A stretch of DNA of 64,000 nucleotides from Bradyrhizobium lablabi (lineage in GTDB: Bacteria; Pseudomonadota; Alphaproteobacteria; Rhizobiales; Xanthobacteraceae). The translations under genes were made by a program, and so were the position numbers. This document shows positions 34,336 to 43,051 of this stretch, piece by piece (position 1 is the stretch's first letter; every line of letters starts with the position of its first letter). The notes below the pieces were generated by a model. It made no database searches, was not told the DNA's origin, and worked only from the letters and a program-made list of their open reading frames with translations. The stretch spans positions 6,110,501-6,174,500 of the forward strand of contig NZ_LT670844.1 of NCBI RefSeq assembly GCF_900141755.1, read 5' to 3'.

Positions 34336-35056
34336 CCTGATCCTCGAATTGCAGGGGCTATCCGCCGGCTACGGCGAAATCCAGGTGCTGTGGGGCATCG
34401 ACATGTCCGTGCGGCGCGGCGAGATCACCGCGCTGATCGGCTCCAACGGCGCGGGAAAAACCACCCTGATGCGCGCGCTGTCCGGCCTCATTCCGACGCA
34501 AGGCGGTTATTATTTCTCGGAAGGAAGAGATCTGACGGGGGATACATCGGCGGAAATTCTCGCCCATGGCATCGTTCATGTCCCGGAGGGCCGGCGATTG
34601 TTCGGCGCGATGAGCGTCGAAGACAATCTCCTGATGGGGGCCTATTCGAGAAAAATCGGCCGCGGCGAACTCGTGCGCGATCTTGACCGGGTGTACGCGA
34701 CATTCCCGAAATTGCGCGAGCGTCGCAACCAGGCCGCCGCCACGCTGTCCGGTGGCGAGCAGCAGATGTGCGCGATCGGCCGCGGGTTGATGAGCGCGCC
34801 GCGGCTTCTCATGATCGACGAGTTGTCGCTCGGCCTGTCGCCGCTGTTGGTCGAGCAATTGGTCGCGGCGTTGCGCGCGTTGAACGGCGAGGGCATGTCG
34901 ATCCTCCTGGTCGAGCAGGACGTCACCACCGCGCTCGACATCTGTCATTCCGCCTATGTGATGGACATGGGCCGCATCGTCCGCACCGGCTTAGGAACTG
35001 AATTGCTGGCCGATCCGATCATCCGCGAGGCCTATCTCGGCGTGCTCGAGGACTGA
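34328..35056 (+). CDS. Branched-chain-type ABC transporter ATPase (LivF-like)
   Basis: Predicted 242 aa from ATG 34328, which overlaps the LivG stop by 8 bp; in-frame ATGs at 34307 and 34319 are alternatives. Motifs: Walker A GSNGAGKTT, LivF hallmark VPEGRRLFGAMSVEDNL, signature LSGGEQQMCAIGRGL, Walker B LLMIDELSLGLSP, and His-switch region LLVEQD. Last transport gene of the operon. Confidence 0.92.
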   Translation: MASLILELQGLSAGYGEIQVLWGIDMSVRRGEITALIGSNGAGKTTLMRALSGLIPTQGGYYFSEGRDLTGDTSAEILAHGIVHVPEGRRLFGAMSVEDNLLMGAYSRKIGRGELVRDLDRVYATFPKLRERRNQAAATLSGGEQQMCAIGRGLMSAPRLLMIDELSLGLSPLLVEQLVAALRALNGEGMSILLVEQDVTTALDICHSAYVMDMGRIVRTGLGTELLADPIIREAYLGVLED

Positions 35057-35105
35057 GGCCCGGCAAACCGCCAAATGATTCAACGCAACTTCCACGGAGA
35101 TACCC

Positions 35106-35861
35106 ATGATCGAGACCATCGAGGCAGCCAACGGCGGCTACAGGTTCATGCCGGGCGTGAGCCAGTATTCCTGCGGAATCGGCGCAGTCCCCGGTTTTGC
35201 CATCGAGCGCGTGCGTTTTTCGCGCGTGGTGCCGCTCGCCCAAGGTTTTGCGAAGATCGCAGACATCATCAAGGCCACCGGCCGCCCGCTGACGGCGTTC
35301 GGCGCCTGCGAGCTCCGCTCGCCCGCGCCGTTCACCGAAGACGGTTTTAGGGCCTTCAACGAAATCTATATCAAGACGCTGATCGAATGGGGGGTGATGA
35401 AGGACGGCGTCAATCCGGTGGCGCGCAGCAATGTCTGCCCAAAACTCGATCCGCCCGCGGAGCCGGGCTTTCATGCGTTCTCGTTCACGACCACAGCGCC
35501 GGACGCGCCGGCCTCGTTCGTCGTTTCCGGCAGCGGCGAGTCGATCGAGGGCAAAGCGAATTATCGCGACTCCGCGGTTCGCCTCGGTGACATCAGCCCG
35601 GAGGGGATGCTGGAAAAAGCAAAATGGGTGCTGAATGAAATGGAGCGGCGCATGAGTGCGTTTTCCGGTGCCTGGCAAAGCACCACCGCGGTGCAGCTCT
35701 ACACCATTCGCGATGTGTTTCCGTTCCTGGAGAGCGAACTTGGCAGGCGCGGCGTGCTGCGGCCGGGCCTGACCTGGCAGTTTTGCCGCCCGCCCGTGGT
35801 CGACCTGGAATATGAGATGGATTGCCGCCGCGTTCACATCGAGCGCGTGATCGAGGTATGA
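35106..35861 (+). CDS. Protein resembling 2-aminomuconate-type deaminase CnbZ
   Basis: Predicted 251 aa; GGAGA precedes ATG 35106. The sequence pattern PGVSQYSCGIGAVPGFAIER, then PLTAFGACELRSPAPFTEDG and NPVARSNVCPKLDPPAEPGF, matches what I recall of proteins annotated as 2-amino-5-chloromuconate deaminase CnbZ and its uncharacterised relatives. I hold the fold and name only tentatively. It lies 49 bp after the importer genes on the same strand and probably belongs to the same transcript, so it likely acts on the imported compound or a breakdown product. An alternative is a general enamine/imine hydrolase of RidA-like type. Confidence 0.5.
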   Translation: MIETIEAANGGYRFMPGVSQYSCGIGAVPGFAIERVRFSRVVPLAQGFAKIADIIKATGRPLTAFGACELRSPAPFTEDGFRAFNEIYIKTLIEWGVMKDGVNPVARSNVCPKLDPPAEPGFHAFSFTTTAPDAPASFVVSGSGESIEGKANYRDSAVRLGDISPEGMLEKAKWVLNEMERRMSAFSGAWQSTTAVQLYTIRDVFPFLESELGRRGVLRPGLTWQFCRPPVVDLEYEMDCRRVHIERVIEV

Positions 35862-35887
35862 GGCGCGGCGTTCCCTACCCGGCGCTT

Positions 35888-37498
35888 TTAATGCGCGCCG
35901 GCTGCGCTTCCCGTCACCTTGCGCGTGAAGGCGACCGCGATCGCGGCAAACACCAGCACCACGCCAATCACCGCAAAAGTGTCGCTAAAGCCCATCACCA
36001 GCGCCTGCTGCCTGACCGCCTTGCCGAGCGCGATGATGGCCTGCTGATGGGCTGCAGCCGGATCCGGCACACCGTGGCTGATGAAGAAGTCCGTCATTTG
36101 CGCGATACGGGCGCGTACTTCCTCGCGGCCGAGCGTGACCGACTGGCCGATGATGTTGGAGTGGAATTGCTCGCGCTTGGTGATCACGGTGGCGAGTATC
36201 GCGGTGCCGATTGCGCCACCGAGATTACGGAGCATGTTGCTGATACCTGATGCGGCGGCGGCATCTTGCGGGGCGATATTGCCCGTCGCCACCGAGGTCA
36301 GCGGGGTGAGCACCATGGCCTGACCGATGGCGCGCACGATGTTCGGGATCCAGAGCTGGTCGCCGGCATAGTCGAGCGACATTTCGGTGTTCATGAAGCA
36401 GCTATAGGCGAAGATCAGCAGCCCGACGATGGCGATAAAACGCGTGTCGAAGCGCTGCATCAGCTTGGGCACCAGCGGAATCAGCACAAGCTGCGGCAGG
36501 CCAGTCCACGCCAGTACCGCGCCGATCTGCTCGGAATTGTAGCCCTGCGCCTGGCCGAGATAGGCGGGGAGGATATAAACCGATCCAAATAGCGCGAACC
36601 CTAACAACGTCGTTGCGATGGTGCCGAAGCCGAAATTGCGCTGCTTCAGCAACCGCAGCCGGATCAGCGGCTTCTCGACCGAAAGCTCAATCCAGACGAA
36701 CAGCGACAGGCTCACCACCGCGACAATCGCAAGACGCAGGATGAAGGGCGAAGAGAACCAGTCGTCCTTGTTGCCTTCTTCGAGCACGGTTTGCAGGGCC
36801 GCCAGCCCGATCGCCATGGTGAAGATGCCGGCCCAGTCACCTTCTTTCAGCAGCTTGAACTGCATCGGCTGGCGTTCCAGCGTCAGATAGAGCGCGCTCA
36901 CCATCACGATGGTCGGCACCACGTTGACATAGAAAATGGTCTGCCAGCCGTAATTTTCAGTGAGATAGCCGCCGATGGTGGGGCCGATCGCGGGCGCAAA
37001 GGTCACCGACAGTGCAAAGGCGGCGAGACCGATCGGCTGTTGTGGCTTCGGCAGTTTTGTCAGCACCAGCGTGAACGCCATCGGGATCAGGACGCCGCCG
37101 GCAAAGCCCTGCAGGCCGCGCATTGCGATCATCGAGGGCAAATCATGGGTGAAGGCGCAGGCGACCGAAAAAACCGCGAACAGCGCCGCGCTCGCGAGCA
37201 TATAGCGGCGGAACGAAAATACCCTAGAGAGATAATCGGTGAGCGGGATCACCACGATCTCGCCGATCAAATACGAGGTCGAGATCCACGATCCGTTGTC
37301 GACGCCGGTGCCGATGCCGCCTTCGATGTTGAGCAACGAGGCGTTGGTGATCTGGATGTTGAGGATTGCCATGAACGAACCGATCATGGCCGCGAGCACG
37401 GCGATCCAGACCATCACGCTGGCGCGGTTCGGATCGACCGCGCGCGCTGGCTGAGGGGATACCGGCACAGACATTGCTGACATGGCGGTATTAGACAT
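35888..37498 (-). CDS. DHA2-family MFS drug efflux permease (EmrB-like)
   Basis: Predicted 536 aa with about 14 membrane helices, as in DHA2 proteins. ATG 37498 has GGAGG eight bases upstream. Family marks include LNIQITNASLLNIEGGIGTG, SYLIGEIVVIPLTDYLSRVF, and the motif-C-like GPTIGGYLTENYGWQTIFYV. It should export drugs or toxic small molecules using the proton gradient, together with the EmrA-like adaptor encoded 4 bp upstream and a TolC channel from elsewhere. Confidence 0.92.
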   Translation of the reverse strand: MSNTAMSAMSVPVSPQPARAVDPNRASVMVWIAVLAAMIGSFMAILNIQITNASLLNIEGGIGTGVDNGSWISTSYLIGEIVVIPLTDYLSRVFSFRRYMLASAALFAVFSVACAFTHDLPSMIAMRGLQGFAGGVLIPMAFTLVLTKLPKPQQPIGLAAFALSVTFAPAIGPTIGGYLTENYGWQTIFYVNVVPTIVMVSALYLTLERQPMQFKLLKEGDWAGIFTMAIGLAALQTVLEEGNKDDWFSSPFILRLAIVAVVSLSLFVWIELSVEKPLIRLRLLKQRNFGFGTIATTLLGFALFGSVYILPAYLGQAQGYNSEQIGAVLAWTGLPQLVLIPLVPKLMQRFDTRFIAIVGLLIFAYSCFMNTEMSLDYAGDQLWIPNIVRAIGQAMVLTPLTSVATGNIAPQDAAAASGISNMLRNLGGAIGTAILATVITKREQFHSNIIGQSVTLGREEVRARIAQMTDFFISHGVPDPAAAHQQAIIALGKAVRQQALVMGFSDTFAVIGVVLVFAAIAVAFTRKVTGSAAGAH

Positions 37499-37502
37499 GA
37501 CG

Positions 37503-38726
37503 TTAACCTCCGAAAGACGCTTTCGACACTTTGGAGATGGCTACCGTCTCGGGGCCGCGGGCTTGCGACTGAGCTTGGGATTTGGTCTCGATCGTCGGAA
37601 TCACCGACATGCCCGGACGCAGTTCGATCGGCACGCTGTTGTCGCGGTTGAGCGCGATCCTCACCGGGATGCGCTGCACCACCTTGGTAAAATTACCAGT
37701 GGCGTTATCCGGCGGCAGTAGCGCGAATTCCTGGCCGCTGGCCGGCGCGATGCTGTCGACGCGGCCGTGCACGAGTTGTCCCGGGAACATGTCGACGGCG
37801 ATATCGACCGCCTGGCCCTCGCGCACATCGGTCAATTGCGTTTCCTTGAAGTTCGCCACGACATACGCGCCGGTAACCGGCACCAGCGACATCAATTGCG
37901 TTCCGGCCTGCACGAACTGGCCGATGCGCAGCGTGCGATTGCCGACGACGCCGTCGATCGCCGCGACGATGGAGGTGTAACCGAGATTGAGTTCGGCCTG
38001 GCTTTGCAGCGCTTCCGCGCGGGCAAGCGTTGCGTTTGCTTGAACGATCTCGGCCTTGAGCAGGTCAACCTGCTTTAGCGCGGAGGCGAGGTTGGCGGTA
38101 TCGCGCGCGATCGCGGCCTGGGCGCCGGCGTTGCGCGACTGCGCCTGCTGGGCGTTCTGCACGCTGCCAAAGCCGGTCGCCGCGAGATCAGTGTAACGCT
38201 TGTTCTCTTGAGCCGCGAAAGTCACCGTCGCCTTGTCGACGTCGATCGTTGCCTTGGCGGCGTCGATCACCGCCTGCTGGACGCCGAGCTGGGCCTGCTT
38301 GCTGGCGATCGCGGCGCCCGCTGCGGCGACATCGGCCTTAGCCTGGTCGAGCGCCACCTTGAAATCGCGTTGGTCGATCCGCGCCAGGATCTGTCCGGCC
38401 TTGACGCGCTCGTTGTCGCCGACCAGCACCTCATCGAGGTAGCCGGAGACCTTGGGCGCGATCGTGGTGTTGTCGGCCTTCACATAAGCGTCATCGGTTG
38501 AGACCAGATATTGGCCGACCGTCAAGTAGTCCCAGCCATACCAGGCCGCGCCGGTGAGCACCGCCACCGCCGCACCAGCCATTAACAGCTTGCGAAAATT
38601 GAATTTTTTGATGACCGCGGGGGCAGGGACCGGCTGCTTTGTGCCGGCGTCCGGCAACAGGTCCTTGACGGCATCGCCGGCGGGAACCGGACGTTCGGGT
38701 TCGAATGCGGTGGTATGACGGGTCAT
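37503..38726 (-). CDS. HlyD-family multidrug adaptor (EmrA-like)
   Basis: Predicted 407 aa. ATG 38726 has GGAG upstream. It has a cytoplasmic tail of about 47 residues, one helix (LLMAGAAVAVLTGAAWYGW), then STDDAYVKADNTTIAPKVSG, the hallmark EmrA lipoyl half. A long Ala/Gln-rich coiled-coil hairpin (about 125-255) and the second half AAIDGVVGNRTLRIGQFVQA follow. First gene of the efflux operon, divergent from the TetR gene and under its likely control. Confidence 0.92.
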   Translation of the reverse strand: MTRHTTAFEPERPVPAGDAVKDLLPDAGTKQPVPAPAVIKKFNFRKLLMAGAAVAVLTGAAWYGWDYLTVGQYLVSTDDAYVKADNTTIAPKVSGYLDEVLVGDNERVKAGQILARIDQRDFKVALDQAKADVAAAGAAIASKQAQLGVQQAVIDAAKATIDVDKATVTFAAQENKRYTDLAATGFGSVQNAQQAQSRNAGAQAAIARDTANLASALKQVDLLKAEIVQANATLARAEALQSQAELNLGYTSIVAAIDGVVGNRTLRIGQFVQAGTQLMSLVPVTGAYVVANFKETQLTDVREGQAVDIAVDMFPGQLVHGRVDSIAPASGQEFALLPPDNATGNFTKVVQRIPVRIALNRDNSVPIELRPGMSVIPTIETKSQAQSQARGPETVAISKVSKASFGG

Positions 38727-38773
38727 GACACTTGCTCCAGGTGGCCTTCGCCGGGCGTCGGCAATTAGGAAAC

Positions 38774-38824
38774 TTGATATTTTCCAAAATAGCGCCTATG
38801 TTCGGACTGTCAATGGAATGACAG
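38774..38824. promoter_or_regulatory. Divergent emrAB-type / tetR promoter region with palindromic operator
   Basis: A perfect inverted repeat CTGTCA-N6-TGACAG occupies 38807-38824. On the minus strand TTGACA (38813 to 38808) and TATTTT (38791 to 38786), 16 bp apart, form a good promoter for the efflux operon, and its -35 lies inside the palindrome. On the plus strand TTGATA (38774-38779) and TATGTT (38797-38802), 17 bp apart, would start transcription at the palindrome. This is the expected layout for a TetR repressor that controls both the pump and itself. Confidence 0.55.
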
Positions 38825-38839
38825 GCATCATGTAAAAGC

Positions 38840-39517
38840 ATGGCTGAGATCGACACCCCCCAGGACCCGACACAAGACCGGCGCTGTCGCGGCCGCCCGC
38901 AGGTGCGGCCCGACGACGAGACCCGCCAGATCATCTACGAGGCGGCGCGCCACGAATTCGCAGGCGCCGGCTATGCCGCGACCAGCATCGAGACGGTGGC
39001 ACGCCGCGCCGGGGTTTCCACCAAGACGCTGTATCGCCTGATCCCGAACAAGGCCGCCTTGTTCGAAGGGATGGTGGCCGACCGGCTCGACCGTTTCGTC
39101 TCCGAGGTCAAGCTGCAGAGCGGGGATCACACTGATCTCGAAACGGCACTCTGCGCCGCGCTGATGGTCTGCGCGGACCTCGCGCTTGACGAAGAAGTGA
39201 TCGCGCTCCAACGCATCATCCTGCAGGAGACCGGCAAGTTTTCCGATCTCGCCGGAGTGTTCTATCGTAATGCCATTGTGCGCACCGGAGCGGCGCTGGC
39301 GGATTGGCTGCGGGTGCAAGAGAGCCGCGGCTTGATCGTGCTCGAGGACGTCGACGACGCCGCCGGAATGCTGCTCGGCATGGTCACATCGGCGCCGCGC
39401 CGCGCCGCGCTGTTCGGTCACGTGCCGCTGCCGTCGCGTCCGCAGATCGAGGCACGGGCGCGCCGCTGTGCGGCACTATTCCTGCGCGGCTGCGAGACCG
39501 GCACTCGCGGCCGGTGA
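38840..39517 (+). CDS. TetR-family repressor of the adjacent efflux pair
   Basis: Predicted 225 aa. The N-terminal TetR helix-turn-helix is clear: QIIYEAARHEFAGAGYAATS then IETVARRAGVSTKTLYRLIPNKAALF. The C-terminal ligand domain (about residues 90-215) is alpha-helical with no recognised ligand. The gene is divergent from the EmrA/EmrB-like genes with 113 bp between starts, and the operator described in that space overlaps the pump promoter. Role as local efflux repressor follows from layout. Confidence 0.88.
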   Translation: MAEIDTPQDPTQDRRCRGRPQVRPDDETRQIIYEAARHEFAGAGYAATSIETVARRAGVSTKTLYRLIPNKAALFEGMVADRLDRFVSEVKLQSGDHTDLETALCAALMVCADLALDEEVIALQRIILQETGKFSDLAGVFYRNAIVRTGAALADWLRVQESRGLIVLEDVDDAAGMLLGMVTSAPRRAALFGHVPLPSRPQIEARARRCAALFLRGCETGTRGR

Positions 39518-39544
39518 TCGCGATATCTCCGCCACACACAGAGT

Positions 39545-39683
39545 CGTCATCACCCGCGAATGCGGGTGATCCAGCATCCCGAAGCGTTAGTGATGGAAAT
39601 CGAAGTGCCGCGGCGTACTGGATACCCCGCTGGAGCCTGTCATCGGGCTCGCCGAAGGCGAGACCCGGTGGCGGGGTATGACG
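39545..39683. repeat. Palindromic dispersed repeat (REP-like)
   Basis: The ends CGTCATCACCCGC (39545) and, on the other strand from 39683, CGTCATACCCCGC are near-complementary. Two internal hairpins are present: CACCCGC-GAAT-GCGGGTG at the left and CTCGCC-GAA-GGCGAG at the right. The form matches composite palindromes common between genes in Bradyrhizobium and relatives (from memory). It lies between the 3' ends of the tetR and DUF3604 genes and may also stop transcription from both sides. Confidence 0.65.
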
Positions 39684-39718
39684 GCTGTTGACGGAGGAGC
39701 CTAGCGTATCCGGCCGGC

Positions 39719-41974
39719 TTACGGCGCCTTGATCAGGTAGATCGGGCTCGACCACGCCTGATGGCCATCTTCCTGGGTCACGCGCACGTAGACCGGGACG
39801 TCGTGGCCGGCCTGCGAGGTCTCGGTTACCTCATGGGTGAGGTGCATCGACGTGACCTTTTTGCCTTCCGGCAGGCGATAAACGCGCAGTTGCCGGCCGA
39901 GGCCACCGGCCTCGAAGACCATCTCGCCGTCATCGAGGCCCGCGAGATCGCATTGCGCCGAGACGATATTGGTCTCGATCGAAAGCACGCCGGTCCGCCC
40001 GGACTCGAGCCAAAGGTCAAAACCCGCCATGTTTCCGGTGGTGACGGAATCCCATGTGACCACGCCGCTGTCCTTGGCATGCCGCAGGGGTTTATCCGGG
40101 TTGAGGAAATTCACCGCCTCGACCCGTTCGATGCGATTGCCATCGACGCTGGCCTTGCCGCGCCAGTTAACCTCACGCCCGCGCCCGCGATATTCCGCGC
40201 CGCTCCACATCACCCGGATTCGTTTTCCGAGATCATCAGGCGAAAACGGGCGAACGGTGCGCTTGAGAGTTTTGCCGTGAAAAATGTCGACCCGCTCGAT
40301 CGGGCATGAACCGATCAATTCCACGCTCAACTGCATGGGCACCTCGCCATTGGCGACGATGGCGCCCATCGGCACTTCACTCGCTGGTTGCCAGGAGGTC
40401 GGGCCCAATAGCGGATCGTCGGCATATTGCGGCACCGGGCGACCGAACGTGCCTTTCACCGACATGAACAGGCGTGTGCCGGTGGTGCCGTAATGGCGGC
40501 GCTGGCGCAGCGCCTCGAAAACCGCGTCGCGGTCGAGCTTCGGCATCAGATAGCAGGTCAATCCACCGATCGCGCCGAAGGTGGAGGCGCCGGGTTGCGT
40601 GGCGCCCGGCCGCCCTTTGTGGTCGTCGCTGTGGCAGACGATTCCTACGCGATAGCCGCGATCGAAGGCGTCGTGCAACAGCCACTCGAAGGTGCCCCAG
40701 GTCGAGTGAACCTCGACGGCACGTTCGAAGCGGCCATCGTGCGCGAGCTTGATGTCGGCATAGCGGCCGCCGACATGGGCGATGACGATGGCGTCTTCGT
40801 TGCAGCGCGCAAGCGCGGCGAACAATTCCTCGGCGGTGTAGCAATCCTCGCTGGAGGGATCGGAGACCAGAACCCGAGAGGAGCGGCGGATCGGCTTGCC
40901 TTCGGTGCGATAAAACACGTTGCGGTCGCCGCCCATGCCGGTGTTGCCCGACCATTCATAGCCGGGCAGCGCGACAAAGTGTCCCGGCGCGTTGAATTCG
41001 CGCGTGAGATCGTTGAGCGATTTCCAGAACGCGTCGGTGATCTGAAAGTCGTTGCCCTGGTGTCCGACGATGTCGACGAAAGCCTTGTCGCGGGCATACG
41101 CAAAATAGTCGGCAGCCGAATTGGTGCCGATGGTCTCTTCGCTTTGCGCATGCAGGTCGCCCCAATAATGCCGGTAGTGCGCGTTCGCGACCGCGCGTAG
41201 CGGCGTCGTCCGGCAAAGCAGCGCGCCGTGCTCGTCCAGGATCTCGATGCCGATATCGCCGGGCGTGCGCGCAACCAATCCTTTGATAATGAACGTCCCG
41301 TTCTCGCGCGGCATCAGCAGGCCATCCGGCAATCCGTCAATCGCCGAGGAAGTCTTGAACTTCAGCGCGCCGACGCCTGTCGCCGTCGGATTTCCCCAGC
41401 GATCCTCCGCGACGATGCAGAGACGAAACGGTTCGCCGACAATGTTCTGGCTCGGAAGCAGCGCCTTCCAGCGCGCCGCGGGGCCCGCAACGAGCGCGAT
41501 CTCGGGCGACCGCGGAAGTTCGGTGAATTGATAAGTAGCGAAGGCGTCGACCAGCACCTTGAATTCGAAGGTGGGCTCGACATTGGTCTGCAGCCGCAGC
41601 CCGGGCGAGCCCTGCCGCGTGTCGCCGAGGCGGACGGTGATGGTATCGCCGCTGCGCAGGAAACCGCGGCCCACCCTGATCGACAACGCGTTGACCCAGG
41701 GCCGCGTAAAATTGCGGTCGACCCGGCAGTGCAGGACCGCACCATTGGATGCCTCGACGGTGGTGTAGTTGGCAGCAGTCGGCTCGGTGAATTGCGGCTT
41801 GCCCATGTCGGACGTTCCGCGCCAGACGATTTTGAGGTCGCCGGTATCGTCGATGCCGAATTTGCCCGCGGTGTAGGTCAAGACCAGCGCGACATGCGAT
41901 CCCGCCACGAACGGGCCCGCGGGTTCGAGCGTCGCGATGCCCATGTGTTCGGGGAGATACGAGGAACCAAGCAT
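39719..41974 (-). CDS. DUF3604 (PHP-like) metal-dependent protein
   Basis: Predicted 751 aa. ATG 41974 is chosen because the longer frame to 42076 runs over the divergent promoter region; AGGG lies upstream. After a beta-rich N-terminal part (about 1-300), the DUF3604 core shows putative metal ligands in YWGDLHAQSEETIGTNSAAD, VGHQGNDFQ, IVIAHVGGRYAD, VEVHSTWGTFEWLL and CHSDDHKGRPGA. These His/Asp clusters resemble PHP phosphoesterase-like active sites. No signal peptide is seen. It is divergent from a ComA-like/amidohydrolase/ABC operon with 245 bp between starts. The reaction is unknown; hydrolysis of a phospho- or C-S compound is a guess from neighbours. Confidence 0.75.
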   Translation of the reverse strand: MLGSSYLPEHMGIATLEPAGPFVAGSHVALVLTYTAGKFGIDDTGDLKIVWRGTSDMGKPQFTEPTAANYTTVEASNGAVLHCRVDRNFTRPWVNALSIRVGRGFLRSGDTITVRLGDTRQGSPGLRLQTNVEPTFEFKVLVDAFATYQFTELPRSPEIALVAGPAARWKALLPSQNIVGEPFRLCIVAEDRWGNPTATGVGALKFKTSSAIDGLPDGLLMPRENGTFIIKGLVARTPGDIGIEILDEHGALLCRTTPLRAVANAHYRHYWGDLHAQSEETIGTNSAADYFAYARDKAFVDIVGHQGNDFQITDAFWKSLNDLTREFNAPGHFVALPGYEWSGNTGMGGDRNVFYRTEGKPIRRSSRVLVSDPSSEDCYTAEELFAALARCNEDAIVIAHVGGRYADIKLAHDGRFERAVEVHSTWGTFEWLLHDAFDRGYRVGIVCHSDDHKGRPGATQPGASTFGAIGGLTCYLMPKLDRDAVFEALRQRRHYGTTGTRLFMSVKGTFGRPVPQYADDPLLGPTSWQPASEVPMGAIVANGEVPMQLSVELIGSCPIERVDIFHGKTLKRTVRPFSPDDLGKRIRVMWSGAEYRGRGREVNWRGKASVDGNRIERVEAVNFLNPDKPLRHAKDSGVVTWDSVTTGNMAGFDLWLESGRTGVLSIETNIVSAQCDLAGLDDGEMVFEAGGLGRQLRVYRLPEGKKVTSMHLTHEVTETSQAGHDVPVYVRVTQEDGHQAWSSPIYLIKAP

Positions 41975-42078
41975 GAGACTAACCCTGCGGTTCGAGGTGG
42001 CGGTTGAACGCGGCGTGACCGGTGAACCGGGCCGGGCGCGGCGTGCAGTGTCGCGAGGACTATATCCCAAAAACAAGC

Positions 42079-42108
42079 TTTACATGTCAATAGCACTAAA
42101 GCTATAGT
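42079..42108. promoter_or_regulatory. Putative promoter and inverted repeat before the ComA-like operon
   Basis: TTTACA (42079-42084) and TATAGT (42103-42108) are 18 bp apart on the plus strand and could start the operon beginning at 42220. An inverted repeat ATAGC-N6-GCTAT (42090-42105) overlaps the spacer and -10. On the minus strand TTGACA (42090 to 42085) could serve the DUF3604 gene, with only a poor -10. The position suits control by the GntR/UTRA regulator encoded at the end of the operon. Confidence 0.35.
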
Positions 42109-42219
42109 TCTTTCCGCGAACGACACTGCCGTCGGACGACCGCGCCGGTGCGGGACGGTTCGAAAGTCGCTGTGGCAGAGCCGGTTTTCGCTCTCGCGAC
42201 CGTTGGGGGAGTTCAATCC

Positions 42220-43038
42220 ATGGCCATCGCACGCGCCTTCGATTTCATCACACCGCCACCCGGACGGAGCCTGACCAAGCCGCGCACGAGCGGACTGACC
42301 ATGGTGATCGACCAGGGACTCGGACTGGCCGCGCAGCGCGATCTCTGCGAAACCGCCGGCGATTACATGGATTTCGCAAAATTCAAGACCGGGCAGGCGC
42401 GGCTTTATCGCGAGGCGCATTTGCTGCAGAAGGTCCGTCAGTATCTCGAAAGCGGCGTCAAACCTTTCATCGGCGGACAGTTCCACGAATATGTCTTTGC
42501 CGTGCATGGCGCCTCCGCACTGCCGGGTTTTTATGCGGAAGCAAAGCGCGTCGGATTCACGACGATCGAGATCTCGGATAATACGGTGCCGCTGACGCCC
42601 GCGCAGCGGCGCGATCAGATTCACGGCGCGATCGACGCAGGGCTTGAGGTGTTTGGCGAAGTTGGCTCCAAGGACAATCAAACCTCCGCGGCCGAGTTGA
42701 TCGACCAGGCCGGGGTTTGCTTCGAGGCAGGCGCGTCGCTGGTGCTGGTCGAAGCCGCCGAACTCGTGACCGCGGGAAAGCCCAATCAGGCGATGTTGGA
42801 CCAACTCACCGGCCATCTCGACATGAAGCGGGTGATGATCGAATTGCCAGGCCCGTGGATTGCGGAGGTGCGCAGCTGCGACGTCGAATTGCTGAAGAAG
42901 CTCCTGGTGGTAGCGCTCGGTCCGGACGTGAATGTCGCCAATGTGTCGCCCGATACGGTGATCGATTTCGAAGCGACCCGCGTCGGGCTTGGCGCCGCCG
43001 GCCCGCAGAATATTGTTCATGGCAATCGGCCCGCATGA
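42220..43038 (+). CDS. ComA-family protein (phosphosulfolactate synthase homologue)
   Basis: Predicted 272 aa. ATG 42220 follows GGGGGAG. Family landmarks of ComA are present: RTSGLTMVIDQGLGL, AGDYMDFAKFKTG, IGGQFHEYV, GFTTIEISDNTVPLTPAQR, EVFGEVGSKD, LVLVEAAEL and VNVANVSPD. In archaeal ComA this TIM-barrel enzyme adds sulfite to phosphoenolpyruvate in coenzyme M synthesis. Several active-site positions differ here: the usual PGGT becomes IGGQ, and the region after GDY..F reads FKTGQA instead of a FGxGTS-like form. The substrate has therefore probably changed. It is followed after 13 bp by an amidohydrolase gene and then by an ABC importer, which suggests catabolism rather than coenzyme M synthesis. 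Confidence 0.75.
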   Translation: MAIARAFDFITPPPGRSLTKPRTSGLTMVIDQGLGLAAQRDLCETAGDYMDFAKFKTGQARLYREAHLLQKVRQYLESGVKPFIGGQFHEYVFAVHGASALPGFYAEAKRVGFTTIEISDNTVPLTPAQRRDQIHGAIDAGLEVFGEVGSKDNQTSAAELIDQAGVCFEAGASLVLVEAAELVTAGKPNQAMLDQLTGHLDMKRVMIELPGPWIAEVRSCDVELLKKLLVVALGPDVNVANVSPDTVIDFEATRVGLGAAGPQNIVHGNRPA

Positions 43039-43051
43039 GGACGCAAATGCC

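Noticed and set aside
42220..43038. Assignment as true coenzyme M biosynthesis gene comA
   Set aside because: Changed active-site positions and a catabolic neighbourhood; none of the other coenzyme M genes is present.
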